The notes under the pieces are model-generated. The model saw nothing but the letters and a program-made list of their open reading frames with translations. It made no database searches and was not told where the DNA came from. This document shows positions 17,342 through 26,015 of a stretch of DNA of 64,000 nucleotides, in pieces (position 1 is the stretch's first letter; every line of letters begins with the position of its first letter). The translations under genes and the position numbers were made by a program. The stretch is from the NCBI GenBank assembly GCA_963668655.2, contig CAXXPQ010000003.1, positions 620,001-684,000 of the forward strand, in the 5' to 3' direction. The DNA comes from G963668655 sp963668655 (GTDB lineage: Bacteria > Myxococcota_A > SURF-8).

Positions 17342-18316
17342 ATGATGGCGAACGATGGAAAAACCGGGGTGGCGCTCCTGCAGATGGGCGGACCGGCCTC
17401 CACGGACGAAATCCGTCCCTTTCTGGAGAATCTCTTTTCGGACCCGGCGATTCTCTCCATCCCCGTGGGTTTTATCCGGCGCATGCTGGCGAGGCGCATC
17501 GCGAAAAAGCGCGCGCCCAAGGTGATTCCCCGCTACCAGGCCATTGGCGGAGCTTCTCCCATTCTGAAGGAGACCCGAAAACAGGCCAAGGCCCTGGAAG
17601 AACGCCTGGGGTTGCCCGTGCGGGTGGCCATGCGCTACAGTTTTCCCCGGGCGGAAGACGCCGCGAACGACCTTGCCGCCCTGGGCGCGACGCAAGTCGT
17701 CGCGCTGCCGCTCTATCCCCAGTATTGCCGCGCCACCTCGCGTTCCTCGCTGGAGGATTTCCGCCGGGCGGCGGACGGGCGCTTCTCCCTTCTGGAAATC
17801 GAAAGCTATCCGAAACTTCCGGGCTTCCTTCGTCCCATGGCGGAGGACATCCGCAAGCATCTTGGAACACTGGACAATCCCGTAGTCCTATTCACCGCCC
17901 ACGGTCTGCCGGAGCGCGCCGTGAAAAAGGGCGATCCCTACCCAGAGGAAGTGGCTTCCACCGTGAAGGCCCTTGAAAATCTGCTTCCCGCCGGAACGCG
18001 GACGAAACTGGCTTTTCAAAGCCGGTTGGGACCGGTGAAATGGATGGAACCCTATCTGGACGAGACGGTGGGAAGCCTGGGCCGGGCGGGGGAAAAAGAA
18101 CTCGTGGTGGTTCCCATCGCCTTTGTGGGCGAACACATCGAGACCCTGCACGAACTGGACATCGAACTGAGGGAACTTGCCGAAGCGAGCGGTGTGGAGC
18201 GCTTCGAGCGCGTGCCCACGGTGGGCGTGCATCCGGCATTCATCGACGGACTGGCGAATCTGGTGCAAACGGCCTTGAAGGCCGACGCAACGGGAAAGGC
18301 GGAAGAAACGGCATGA
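17342..18316 (+). CDS. hemH: ferrochelatase
   Basis: HemH inserts Fe2+ into the porphyrin macrocycle in the last step of the protoporphyrin-dependent route. The 324-residue length is typical. The N-terminal GVALLQMGGPAS, the metal-site segment FTAHGLPERAV with its conserved His (about residue 187), FQSRLGPVKWMEPY and PIAFVGEHIETLHE are family signatures. It starts 9 nt after hemN; ATG 17345 is an equally possible start. The next gene overlaps its stop by 4 bp. Confidence 0.95.
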   Translation: MMANDGKTGVALLQMGGPASTDEIRPFLENLFSDPAILSIPVGFIRRMLARRIAKKRAPKVIPRYQAIGGASPILKETRKQAKALEERLGLPVRVAMRYSFPRAEDAANDLAALGATQVVALPLYPQYCRATSRSSLEDFRRAADGRFSLLEIESYPKLPGFLRPMAEDIRKHLGTLDNPVVLFTAHGLPERAVKKGDPYPEEVASTVKALENLLPAGTRTKLAFQSRLGPVKWMEPYLDETVGSLGRAGEKELVVVPIAFVGEHIETLHELDIELRELAEASGVERFERVPTVGVHPAFIDGLANLVQTALKADATGKAEETA

Positions 18317-19662
18317 GAGACGTACTGGTCATCGGCGGCGGCATCTCGGGACTGGCGGCGGCCTGGACGCTGAGCCGGGCGGGAAAGGACGTGGTCGTGC
18401 TGGAAGCCGCCGAAAGTCCGGGCGGAAACCTGGCCACGCGAAAGGTGGACGGCTATACCCTGGAACTGGGGCCGCACAGCTTTCTACCCTCCTCCGACGC
18501 CATCTGGAACCTGACGAAAGATCTGAATCTCACGGGCGCTATCCGCCGTGCCGAAAGCCGCGGCCAGCTTCGCTGGATCTGGAAGGAAGGCCGCCTGCGC
18601 GCCCTTCCCATGAGCCCCCTGTCCTTTCTGACCAGCGACATCCTGCCCTTTTCCGCCAAGCTGCGCCTGGCCGTGGAGCCCTTCGTTCGCAACGGCGCCC
18701 GGCCGGAAGACAGCGCGGAGACGTTTTTCACCCGCCGCCTGGGCCCGGAAGCGGTGAAGTGGCTCATCGGGCCGTTCATCTCCGGCGTATACGCGGGCGA
18801 TCCGGCCCGGCTGGGAGCGAAGGACGCCTTCGCCAAGATGTATGCCTGGGAGCGGGACTCCGGCAGCATGATCCAGGGCGCCCGAAAGTACATGAAACAA
18901 AAGCGCATCGAGCGCGGGGGTTCACGCGGCAAGGGGCTGTTCAGTTTCCGGGGCGGATTGTCCGCGCTGCCGTCCCGCCTTTCCGAGGATCTGAACGTCT
19001 TCTGCGGCCGGGCGGTGAAAGGCGTTTTTCGTACGGATGACGGCTGGCGCGCGGAAACCGAGAAGGAAAGCTTTCCCGCCCGTTCCATCCTGCTGGCCAC
19101 GCCGCCGGACGCCGCCGCCGCCATCGTCGAAGGCTTTTCGACGGACATGGCCGCCGAATACCGCCGGGTGGAAATGTCGCCCGTGGCGGTGCTGCATATG
19201 GGCATCGACGGAGAAGACGCCGCCGCCGTCCCGGACGGCTTCGGTTTCCTGGTCCCCCGGGGCCAGGGCGTCCGCACCCTGGGATGCATCTTTCTTTCCA
19301 AAATCTATCCCGACTACGCGCCCGAAAGCTCGCAGCTGCTCACGTTTTACATCGGCGGGGTCTTCGACCCGGAGGCCCTGGCCCTGGACGAGGACGCCCT
19401 GGTCCGCGTGGCCCTGGACGACATGGAAACCGTTCTGGGCCGAAGGCTCGTCCCGCGCTTCACGCGTGTTTTCCGCCACCCCCAGGCCATCCCCCAACTG
19501 GTCTCGGGCCATACGGAACGCGTGGCGCGCCTGAAGGAGCTGGCCGCAAAAGCCGGGAATTTTCGGCTGGCCGGAAACTATCTGACCGGCGTGGGGATGA
19601 ACGACGCCGCCGAAAGCGGATTGGAGGCGGCTAGGCTTATCCTTGAAGGAGATCGGCCATGA
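18313..19662 (+). CDS. hemY: protoporphyrinogen oxidase, HemY type
   Basis: A FAD-dependent amine-oxidase-fold enzyme that oxidises protoporphyrinogen IX (or, in the coproporphyrin route, coproporphyrinogen III). The Rossmann FAD motif DVLVIGGGISGLAAAW is at residues 3-18 and the second FAD motif GNYLTGVGMNDAAESG near the C-terminus. The 449-residue length is standard. ATG 18313 overlaps the hemH stop (ATGA) and is the only start giving the normal N-terminus. Characterised HemY enzymes use O2, which is notable beside oxygen-independent hemN and an apr/qmo sulfur locus. An alternative electron acceptor is possible. Confidence 0.9.
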   Translation: MRDVLVIGGGISGLAAAWTLSRAGKDVVVLEAAESPGGNLATRKVDGYTLELGPHSFLPSSDAIWNLTKDLNLTGAIRRAESRGQLRWIWKEGRLRALPMSPLSFLTSDILPFSAKLRLAVEPFVRNGARPEDSAETFFTRRLGPEAVKWLIGPFISGVYAGDPARLGAKDAFAKMYAWERDSGSMIQGARKYMKQKRIERGGSRGKGLFSFRGGLSALPSRLSEDLNVFCGRAVKGVFRTDDGWRAETEKESFPARSILLATPPDAAAAIVEGFSTDMAAEYRRVEMSPVAVLHMGIDGEDAAAVPDGFGFLVPRGQGVRTLGCIFLSKIYPDYAPESSQLLTFYIGGVFDPEALALDEDALVRVALDDMETVLGRRLVPRFTRVFRHPQAIPQLVSGHTERVARLKELAAKAGNFRLAGNYLTGVGMNDAAESGLEAARLILEGDRP

Positions 19663-19715
19663 GAGAAACCATCCGCGTTCGCGCAATCGGAAAACGGGGG
19701 AAACGCCGGCCATGA
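19659..19715 (+). CDS. 18-codon basic mini-ORF between hemY and hemA
   Basis: A tiny frame, MRETIRVRAIGKRGKRRP, begins at ATG 19659 inside the hemY stop (ATGA). It has the best ribosome site nearby (AAGGAGAT, 5 nt upstream). Its TGA (19713-19715) overlaps the hemA ATG at 19712. hemA itself has only a weak ribosome site. The peptide is strongly basic. It could be a translational-coupling leader for hemA rather than a functional peptide; no homologue is recognised. Confidence 0.4.
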   Translation: MRETIRVRAIGKRGKRRP

Positions 19716-20944
19716 ACGTCCCGCCGGAATTCACCGTCCCGTTGGTCATCGTGGGCTACGATTTCACCACGGCCTCCTCGGTCTGGCGCTCCGAACTGGT
19801 GCTGACGGAAGAGGAACAGAACGCCCTGGCCCGACGGCTGGAAGCGGCCGGAATGGGCGACGGCCTGGCCGTGCTGAACACCTGCAACCGCAACGAATGG
19901 ATCGTCTCCACGAACACGCCCGCCTGGACGGGGGAAATTCTGCGCGCCCAGATGCTGGCGAGGCTGAAGGAGCGCACGAAAAAGGACGACATTCCGGAAC
20001 CCTACATCCACGCGGGCGCGGACGCCGTGCGCCACATCCTGCGGGTCGCCGCCGCCTTGGAATCGTTCATCGTGGGCGAGCGGCAGATCGGCTGCCAGGT
20101 GACCCAGGCGCTCACCGAAGCCCGCCGCAAAGAACGCGCCTCCGTGATCCTCAACGGCCTGGGGCCCATCTGCGGGCGCACCAGCCGCGAGGCCGCCCGG
20201 GTGGGCGTGGGCGATCCGGAACTGCGGGGCGTCCACGACGCCGCCATCCATCTGCTGGAACGGCGTTTCCCGGCGGATGAATCGACCCACATCGTCGTCC
20301 TCGGAGCGGGAGCCATCGGGCGGCAGTTGGCGCAGAGCGTGCAGGCCCGCACCGCCTGGCGGCTGACGCGCGTCAACCGCGGCATCCCCGAGCCGAATCC
20401 CCTGAATCTGCGCCCGCTTTCGGAGCTGCCGGAAATCCTGGAAACGGCCGACATGCTGGCCGTCTGTACCGGTGCGTTCACGCCGGTGCTGCGTCCCGAA
20501 CATCTGCAACGCGTGAACCCCGCGCACGGCCTGGAGATCGTAGACATCGGCATTCCCGTCCAGACGGATCCCGCCTGCCGCACGCTTCCCGGAGTGAACG
20601 TCACCGATCTTGACGGCCTTCAGGACGCGGGCATCGTCTGGCCCCGAGACGCCCTGGAGATCCGCCGCATGGAAGAGGTGGTGGAAAAATACGCCGGAGA
20701 GTTCGAACGCTTCTGCCAGGAACGGGAACTGGTGAACGTGCTCAAAACCACGCAGAACCAGCACGAACACTTCATCCGCCGGGTGATTCCCGCCCTTCTG
20801 GACGAGGAACTTCCGGGACTGTCGGAGTCGCGGAAATCCAAGCTGACCTTTCGCCTGCGCGGCCTGATCCGCGAATACACCAACAGCATCTTCGATTCCA
20901 TTCACGAAACCGCAAAGGAGAAAAACAATGGCCGGGAGGACTGA
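19712..20944 (+). CDS. hemA: glutamyl-tRNA reductase
   Basis: HemA reduces glutamyl-tRNA(Glu) to glutamate-1-semialdehyde with NADPH, the first committed step of the C5 route. The catalytic Cys is C58 in NTCNRNE. GERQIGCQVTQAL is the catalytic-domain signature and VVLGAGAIGRQLA the NADPH-binding loop. The C-terminal helical dimerisation region is present; the total is 410 residues. The N-terminal LVIVGYDFTTASS matches the usual LVVVGLSHKTAP position, which supports ATG 19712. The start overlaps the stop of the mini-ORF at 19659. It overlaps hemC by 17 bp. Confidence 0.95.
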   Translation: MNVPPEFTVPLVIVGYDFTTASSVWRSELVLTEEEQNALARRLEAAGMGDGLAVLNTCNRNEWIVSTNTPAWTGEILRAQMLARLKERTKKDDIPEPYIHAGADAVRHILRVAAALESFIVGERQIGCQVTQALTEARRKERASVILNGLGPICGRTSREAARVGVGDPELRGVHDAAIHLLERRFPADESTHIVVLGAGAIGRQLAQSVQARTAWRLTRVNRGIPEPNPLNLRPLSELPEILETADMLAVCTGAFTPVLRPEHLQRVNPAHGLEIVDIGIPVQTDPACRTLPGVNVTDLDGLQDAGIVWPRDALEIRRMEEVVEKYAGEFERFCQERELVNVLKTTQNQHEHFIRRVIPALLDEELPGLSESRKSKLTFRLRGLIREYTNSIFDSIHETAKEKNNGRED

Positions 20945-21896
20945 GGAACGGCCGTTCATCATCGGATCACGGGGAAGCCGTCTGGCCCGCTGGCAGGCGG
21001 AGTTCGTGGCCGAACGCCTGGACGGCCCCGCGAAAATCAAGATCATCCGGACCAGCGGCGACGTGTTTCTGGAAAAGTCGTTGCAGAAACAGGACACCAA
21101 GGGATTCTTCACAAAGGAGATCGAGGAGGAACTGCTGGCCGGAAGCATCGATCTGGCGGTTCACAGCCTGAAGGATCTGCCCACCGAACTGCCCGAGGGG
21201 CTTGTCCTGGGCGGGGTGAGCTACCGCGCCTCCCATTCCGATCTGTTGCTGGTGCGCCCCGAAGCCCTGGCCGAAAACGCTTTCCCGCTGGCTCCGGGCG
21301 CAAGGATCGGCGCGACCTCACTGCGGCGGCAGTCGCTCCTGCGACGCTTCGCGCCGGACCTGAAAGCGCACCTCCTGCGCGGAAACGTCCCCACTCGCAT
21401 CGAAAAGCTGCACGGCGGGGAATACGACGCCATCATCATCGCACGGGCGGGCGTGGAACGGCTGGACCTGGATCTCTCCGGCCTGCACGTTTTCGAACTG
21501 GATCCCGAAACCTGGCTGCCCGCTCCCGCCCAGGCCGTCATGGGCGTGGAGATCCGGCAAAGCGACACGCACACGCTGGAAGCCATCCGGCCCGTGCTGG
21601 ATCCGGAAGCCTGGAAGGGCGTACGCATCGAGCGGGAACTCTTGACTCGCTTCGAGGGCGGCTGCCACGCGGCTTTCGGCGCGCTGGCGCTGAGAACCGC
21701 AAACGGCTGGCGTGTGTTTCTGGGCCGGGAAAACGCGGAGGGCCGCTGGCTTGCCGCCCGCGTGGAATCCGAAAACGAATCGGAAGCCCTGGAAGAGGCC
21801 ACCCGGAAGCTCGAACGCATTCTGGAAAACGGTCGAGAAGAGGAAGAATGGGAGAAGTCGCCGTGCCGGAAAATCCCGTGGCCACCGTTGTCCTGA
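20928..21896 (+). CDS. hemC: porphobilinogen deaminase (hydroxymethylbilane synthase)
   Basis: HemC polymerises four porphobilinogen molecules to hydroxymethylbilane. The N-terminal IIGSRGSRLARWQA, the active-site HSLKDLPT (catalytic Asp at about residue 83), SLRRQSLL and RGNVPTR motifs are all present. The dipyrromethane cofactor is carried by C246 in FEGGCHAAFG. The 322-residue length is normal. A good site (AAAGGAG) precedes ATG 20928, inside the end of hemA. It overlaps hemD by 49 bp, so the genes are probably translationally coupled. Confidence 0.95.
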   Translation: MAGRTEERPFIIGSRGSRLARWQAEFVAERLDGPAKIKIIRTSGDVFLEKSLQKQDTKGFFTKEIEEELLAGSIDLAVHSLKDLPTELPEGLVLGGVSYRASHSDLLLVRPEALAENAFPLAPGARIGATSLRRQSLLRRFAPDLKAHLLRGNVPTRIEKLHGGEYDAIIIARAGVERLDLDLSGLHVFELDPETWLPAPAQAVMGVEIRQSDTHTLEAIRPVLDPEAWKGVRIERELLTRFEGGCHAAFGALALRTANGWRVFLGRENAEGRWLAARVESENESEALEEATRKLERILENGREEEEWEKSPCRKIPWPPLS

Positions 21897-22603
21897 CGCG
21901 CCGGCGGGCCGACAACCGCCGTCTGGCCGAGCGCCTGACCAGAAAGGGCCTGCGCGTACTGGAAGCCCCCGCCCTGGAAATCGTTTCGGCGGATCCGCCC
22001 GAACTGGAAACCGTCGCCCTGGGCGCTCGCTCGCTGAAGGATTTCCAGGCCGCACTCTTCAGCAGCCGCCACGGCGCGGCGGGTTTTTTCCGCTGGTTGA
22101 AGAAAAGTGGCCGTTTCGGTAAACCGGAAATCGTCGGCGCGGTGGGCCCCGCCACGGCGCGGGCGCTTGCGGAATACGGCTGGCCGCCGGATGTCGTGGC
22201 CGACCCCGCCACGGGCGCGGAACTGGCCAAGCGCATGCAGCCCCGGCTTCCGCCGACCTCCCGCCTTCTGGCCGTGCGCGGGAACACCAGCCGCGACGCC
22301 GCCTCGAATTCCCTGGCCGAAAGCGGCCATCGCATCTTTCCGCTCACCGTCTACCGGAATCTGGAAACCGTGATTCCGCGCATCGCCGCATTCCAACTGG
22401 CCGTCTTCGCCAGTCCCAGCGCGGTGAAACGCTTTCTGGCCAGCAATCCGCCCGTTCCCGAAACCGCCTACGTCGCCATCGGATCCACCACCGCCCGGGC
22501 GCTGCGCGAGCACGGCCTTTCCCCCGTCCAGGCCCGAACCACCAGCGACGAAGCTCTGGAGGCCGCCGTTTTCGAGGCGCTCGGCCGAGCCGAAAAACGC
22601 TGA
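21848..22603 (+). CDS. hemD: uroporphyrinogen-III synthase
   Basis: HemD cyclises hydroxymethylbilane and inverts ring D to give uroporphyrinogen III. The 251-residue protein has the two Rossmann-like lobes of the family: VVLTRRRADN at the N-terminus, then VGAVGPATARAL, AVRGNTSRD, VFASPSAVKRFL and YVAIGSTTARALREHG. Family sequence identity is low in general, but operon position directly after hemC makes the call firm. The start lies within hemC with GAAGAGGAAG upstream. It is the last gene of the operon; hemB and hemL are not in the window. Confidence 0.9.
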   Translation: MGEVAVPENPVATVVLTRRRADNRRLAERLTRKGLRVLEAPALEIVSADPPELETVALGARSLKDFQAALFSSRHGAAGFFRWLKKSGRFGKPEIVGAVGPATARALAEYGWPPDVVADPATGAELAKRMQPRLPPTSRLLAVRGNTSRDAASNSLAESGHRIFPLTVYRNLETVIPRIAAFQLAVFASPSAVKRFLASNPPVPETAYVAIGSTTARALREHGLSPVQARTTSDEALEAAVFEALGRAEKR

Positions 22604-23042
22604 CCCGACGTTCCGAACCGAAGGCTTCTCCGTGGGATTTTCCGTCCGTTTTCGAGCCTTCGCCCGGACGCTTCGCATTTGCTACGTATCTCCATGATTT
22701 TCCTGCTTTTTCCAGGAAAAAAGCATTCACCCGGGTGGACGCCGTTTTTCCGCCGGTTTCGGCCTCCGGGCATCTCGGCGCCCGTCGCTTTCACCGGCCA
22801 TGATTTCTTCGTTATTCCGATACGTTACGGACGTTTGCCTCGCATCCCGCCCACCAAACTATGTCCCGAAAGGAAGCGCCTGTGTTCCGGCCCATAGGCA
22901 ATCGCATCTATATACCTGATATTATTATTGATCTTTGCCGTTTTTGCCCTTCGACCAATATTCCATCGCGGCAGGCGACAATCCAGATCTGCTTGCATTA
23001 TATATACTCTTATATATGCGCGACACTACGAAAAAGAGACGC
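22604..23042. other. intergenic region with hairpins and an AT island
   Basis: 439 bases between convergent hemD and the SGNH gene. An A/T-rich hairpin (TGCTTTTT / AAAAAAGCA, about 22709-22731) might act as a weak terminator for both strands. From about 22905 to 23020 the sequence becomes markedly AT-rich, with an imperfect inverted repeat of TATATA elements at 22995-23018. No protein-coding frame with a ribosome site is convincing. Confidence 0.4.
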
Positions 23043-24419
23043 TCAGCGATTCCCGCCGGTTTCCTCCTCCGACAACCAGCCCGACGCCCGCAGAGTCTTC
23101 AAAATCGCCTCCGCCGCCAACGCATGGGCGATCTCGTTGGGATGAAAATCCGTGGGATGCACCTGAAGCCGCGCCGAATCGCGCCCCTCGAAAACCTCCA
23201 GAAGATCCAAGACCTTCACGCCCCGCGCCTCCAGTTCCCGCGCCATCAACGCATGCGCGGCCCTGAATGGATAATTCTCCAACTCGTACATCATGGGGAA
23301 AATCGCCACCAGAAAACGGGCATGCGCCGAGCGACAGCGATCCCGCATCACCGCCGTTCGATCCAGCGTCTCCGTCAAGGACGCCGAAGGCGGATCGGCG
23401 TACGTGCGCCGATACATGGCCACCGTGGCCGCCTCGATCCGCCGGCGCATGAAACGCTCCGCGAAGAACCGCACCAGCGCCGATTGCGCCATCGGCGGCC
23501 CCCAGAAGGCGTCTTCCGACAAGCGCGCCTGATAGGAAAAGCGATCCTCGACCTGAAAGCTCACGTCCGCCGGACGCCCCTTGCCGGGAAAAACGTCCGG
23601 AGGCGTATCATTCAATACGTAGGCATATATGACGATATCGGGGTAATGCAAAGAAAGCGCCATCTCCAGCCGGGACGCCAGCCGCGCCGTGTCCAGATCC
23701 GCGCGCCCGCAGTTGACCACCCGCACTTTCGGATCTTCGCCGCCGTCCGAAAGCATGCTCTCCAAAGCCCTCGGCCAGGCATCCCGCCGGAATACGCCCA
23801 CGCCGTCCGTGAACGAATCGCCCAGCGCCAGAATCCGCCGCCTGCCGTCGTCCTCGGACCGGGTCTCGCACTCCGCCCAGGCCCCCGACAGCTCGTCCAC
23901 ACAAAAGGCCCCGATCTCCGGATGCCCCGCCATGGCCGAAGGCAGAAAGTACCCCCGGGGGTTGTCGTAGTAGCAGTTGGAACGGATCTTCACATGCATC
24001 GCCCATAAGCCGAGCGAAAGCCGCAAAACGATTTCCACGAACAGCAACACAAGAAACACGGACGCAAACCCCAGAAAGACCCCGCCGACGACACGCCGCT
24101 TCCGTTTGTGAGACAGCCATGCCAATCCCGCAAAAGCAAGCACCGCGCCGAAAAACGCCCACGCGCCCCACGGCCCCACCGGACGCAAGCGCCGCCGCTC
24201 TTCCGATTCCGGATCCCGTCCGGGGTCGAGGAGCGAAACGCCTTTTTCCACGGACGGCCTGGGGGAGGCGTCGATCGTTCCGCCTTCCTCGATGGTTGCG
24301 GGGCGGGGATAAGGTGCGGCCTCGGCCGCGCCGGAAGGAAAGACAAGCCGACACACAGCGAAAACAAAAAACAGGAACGCGAAAAGGCGTTCCAATCCGT
24401 TCGCCCGACGCCCTCTCAT
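23043..24419 (-). CDS. membrane-anchored SGNH/GDSL-type hydrolase-like protein
   Basis: The 458-residue protein has an N-terminal hydrophobic segment (about 10-30), a low-complexity Pro/Glu region, and two more membrane segments (about 85-105 and 110-135). An SGNH-fold domain from about 190 follows. The catalytic Ser block is ALGDSFTDG and the C-terminal Asp-His pair lies in HPTDFHPNE. Such proteins usually are esterases or acetyltransferases acting on extracytoplasmic polysaccharide or peptidoglycan; the substrate is unknown here. It lies downstream of icd (61-bp gap) on the same strand, probably by chance. A second SGNH protein is encoded at 42793. Confidence 0.7.
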   Translation of the reverse strand: MRGRRANGLERLFAFLFFVFAVCRLVFPSGAAEAAPYPRPATIEEGGTIDASPRPSVEKGVSLLDPGRDPESEERRRLRPVGPWGAWAFFGAVLAFAGLAWLSHKRKRRVVGGVFLGFASVFLVLLFVEIVLRLSLGLWAMHVKIRSNCYYDNPRGYFLPSAMAGHPEIGAFCVDELSGAWAECETRSEDDGRRRILALGDSFTDGVGVFRRDAWPRALESMLSDGGEDPKVRVVNCGRADLDTARLASRLEMALSLHYPDIVIYAYVLNDTPPDVFPGKGRPADVSFQVEDRFSYQARLSEDAFWGPPMAQSALVRFFAERFMRRRIEAATVAMYRRTYADPPSASLTETLDRTAVMRDRCRSAHARFLVAIFPMMYELENYPFRAAHALMARELEARGVKVLDLLEVFEGRDSARLQVHPTDFHPNEIAHALAAEAILKTLRASGWLSEEETGGNR

Positions 24420-24480
24420 CGGGCATCCGGAATCCGGCCGGAAATCATCTCTCGGCGGAAATTTCTCGAAAGGCTTCCGC

Positions 24481-25713
24481 TCACAGATTCTCCACGATGG
24501 CTTCCCCGAAGGCCGAGGAGGAAAGCAGCGTGGCGCCTTCCATCTGGCGCTCCAGATCGTAGGTTACGCGCTTCTCCGCGATGGTCTTCCCCAGCGCGTC
24601 ATGAATGCGTCCGGCCGCCTCGTCCCAGCCCATGTACTCCAGCATCATGGCCGCGGAAAGAATCAGGCTGCCCGGATTCACCTTGTCCTGGCCGGCGTAC
24701 TTCGGAGCGGTTCCGTGGGTGGCCTCGAACAGCCCCACGCCGTCGCCGATGTTCGCTCCCGGAGCCATGCCCAGACCGCCCACCTGGGCGGCGCAGGCGT
24801 CCGAAAGATAATCGCCGTTCAGGTTCGGCGTGACGATCGCGCTGTATTCGTCGGGCCGCAACAGCAATTGCTGGAACATGGCGTCGGCGATGCGATCCTT
24901 GATAACGATCCGACCCTCCGCCGAAGCGCCGTCCCAGAGTTCCTGCTCCGTGACGACCCGGTCCCGGTAATGTTCCTTGAAATAGTCGTAAGCCCAGTCC
25001 CGGAACGCGCCTTCCGTAAACTTCATGATGTTGCCCTTGTGAACGATGGTGATGGAAGGCAGGTTCTTTTGCAGGGCGTGCCGGATGGCCGACTCGCAGA
25101 TGCGCTCGGTGGCGCTTTTCGAAACGGGTTTGATGCCGATACCGGCGTCGGGACGGATGCGCTTTTTGTGGTTGGCGTGCACCAGTTCGATGAACTTCCT
25201 CGCCTCTTCACTGCCGGACGGAAACTCGATGCCCAGATACGTGTCCTCGGTATTCTCCCGGAAAATCACCACGTCCAGATCCTGGGGGCGCTTGACCGGG
25301 GCGGGAACGCCCTCGAACCAGCGCACGGGCCGCACGCAGGCGAAAAGATCCAAATCCTGGCGCAAGGCCACGTTCAGCGAACGGATGCCGCCGCCCACGG
25401 GCGTGGTCATGGGGCCCTTGATGGCCACGCGGTATTCCCGGATGGCGGCCACGGTCTCCGCGGGCAGCCATTCGCCGTACGCTTCCTTCGCCTTTTCCCC
25501 GGCGGGAAGGCTCCACCAGTGGATCTTCCGCTTTCCGCCATAGGCTTTTTCCACGGCGGCGTCCACCACGCGCCGCATGACCGGGGTAATGTCCACGCCG
25601 ATGCCGTCGCCTTCGATGAAGGGAATCACGGGATCGTCCGGAACGATGAGACGATCGCCTTCGACGGTGACGGGCGTTCCGCTTTGCGGGGGTGTCAGGC
25701 GTCCGAAATCCAT
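24481..25713 (-). CDS. icd: isocitrate dehydrogenase (NADP+)
   Basis: Cytoplasmic enzyme that oxidatively decarboxylates isocitrate to 2-oxoglutarate. The 410-residue protein aligns with the E. coli-type dimeric NADP enzyme. The isocitrate site IRSLNVALRQDLDLFACVRP, the metal-binding NLNGDYLSDA and the coenzyme loop HGTAPKYAGQDKVNP are present; the Lys-Tyr of APKY indicates NADP preference. ATG 25713 follows AGGAGG with a 5-nt spacer; an upstream in-frame extension to 25821 lacks support. Confidence 0.95.
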   Translation of the reverse strand: MDFGRLTPPQSGTPVTVEGDRLIVPDDPVIPFIEGDGIGVDITPVMRRVVDAAVEKAYGGKRKIHWWSLPAGEKAKEAYGEWLPAETVAAIREYRVAIKGPMTTPVGGGIRSLNVALRQDLDLFACVRPVRWFEGVPAPVKRPQDLDVVIFRENTEDTYLGIEFPSGSEEARKFIELVHANHKKRIRPDAGIGIKPVSKSATERICESAIRHALQKNLPSITIVHKGNIMKFTEGAFRDWAYDYFKEHYRDRVVTEQELWDGASAEGRIVIKDRIADAMFQQLLLRPDEYSAIVTPNLNGDYLSDACAAQVGGLGMAPGANIGDGVGLFEATHGTAPKYAGQDKVNPGSLILSAAMMLEYMGWDEAAGRIHDALGKTIAEKRVTYDLERQMEGATLLSSSAFGEAIVENL

Positions 25714-25811
25714 GGGGGCCTCCTGGGTTTGTGGGGAACGATGACGGCTTCGCTTTCCCTCGGTAGATCCGGCAATGGTTCCGAATATTTCCTTTTTTAC
25801 CGAACCATCGA

Positions 25812-25840
25812 AAGATGCCACGCCTCGGAGCTTTCGTCAA
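25812..25840 (-). promoter_or_regulatory. possible icd promoter
   Basis: On the minus strand TTGACG (25840-25835), 17-bp spacer, CATCTT (25817-25812). The -10 is weak. It would give a leader of roughly 95 nt. Confidence 0.35.
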
Positions 25841-25923
25841 GCGACGAGCGAATATCGCACATTACGGATACACGCATCGCCGTTCTTCGCGTATGAATTC
25901 CCGCCTTCCGGTTCACGATTTGC

Positions 25924-25952
25924 TTGAAATTCCACCCGACTACGGATAGGAT
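25924..25952 (+). promoter_or_regulatory. sigma70-like promoter for lipoprotein 26016
   Basis: TTGAAA (25924-25929), 17-bp spacer, TAGGAT (25947-25952), about 60 bp before the start codon. Confidence 0.55.
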
Positions 25953-26015
25953 GCCCGTACATTCCGGAAGTCGAAATGCGGATCCCCATCAACAGCCCGA
26001 TATAGGAGGCGAACC

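Noticed and set aside
15809..17860. 683-codon minus-strand open frame
   Set aside because: It lies wholly opposite hemN and hemH, which have full family signatures. It has no recognisable domain of its own.
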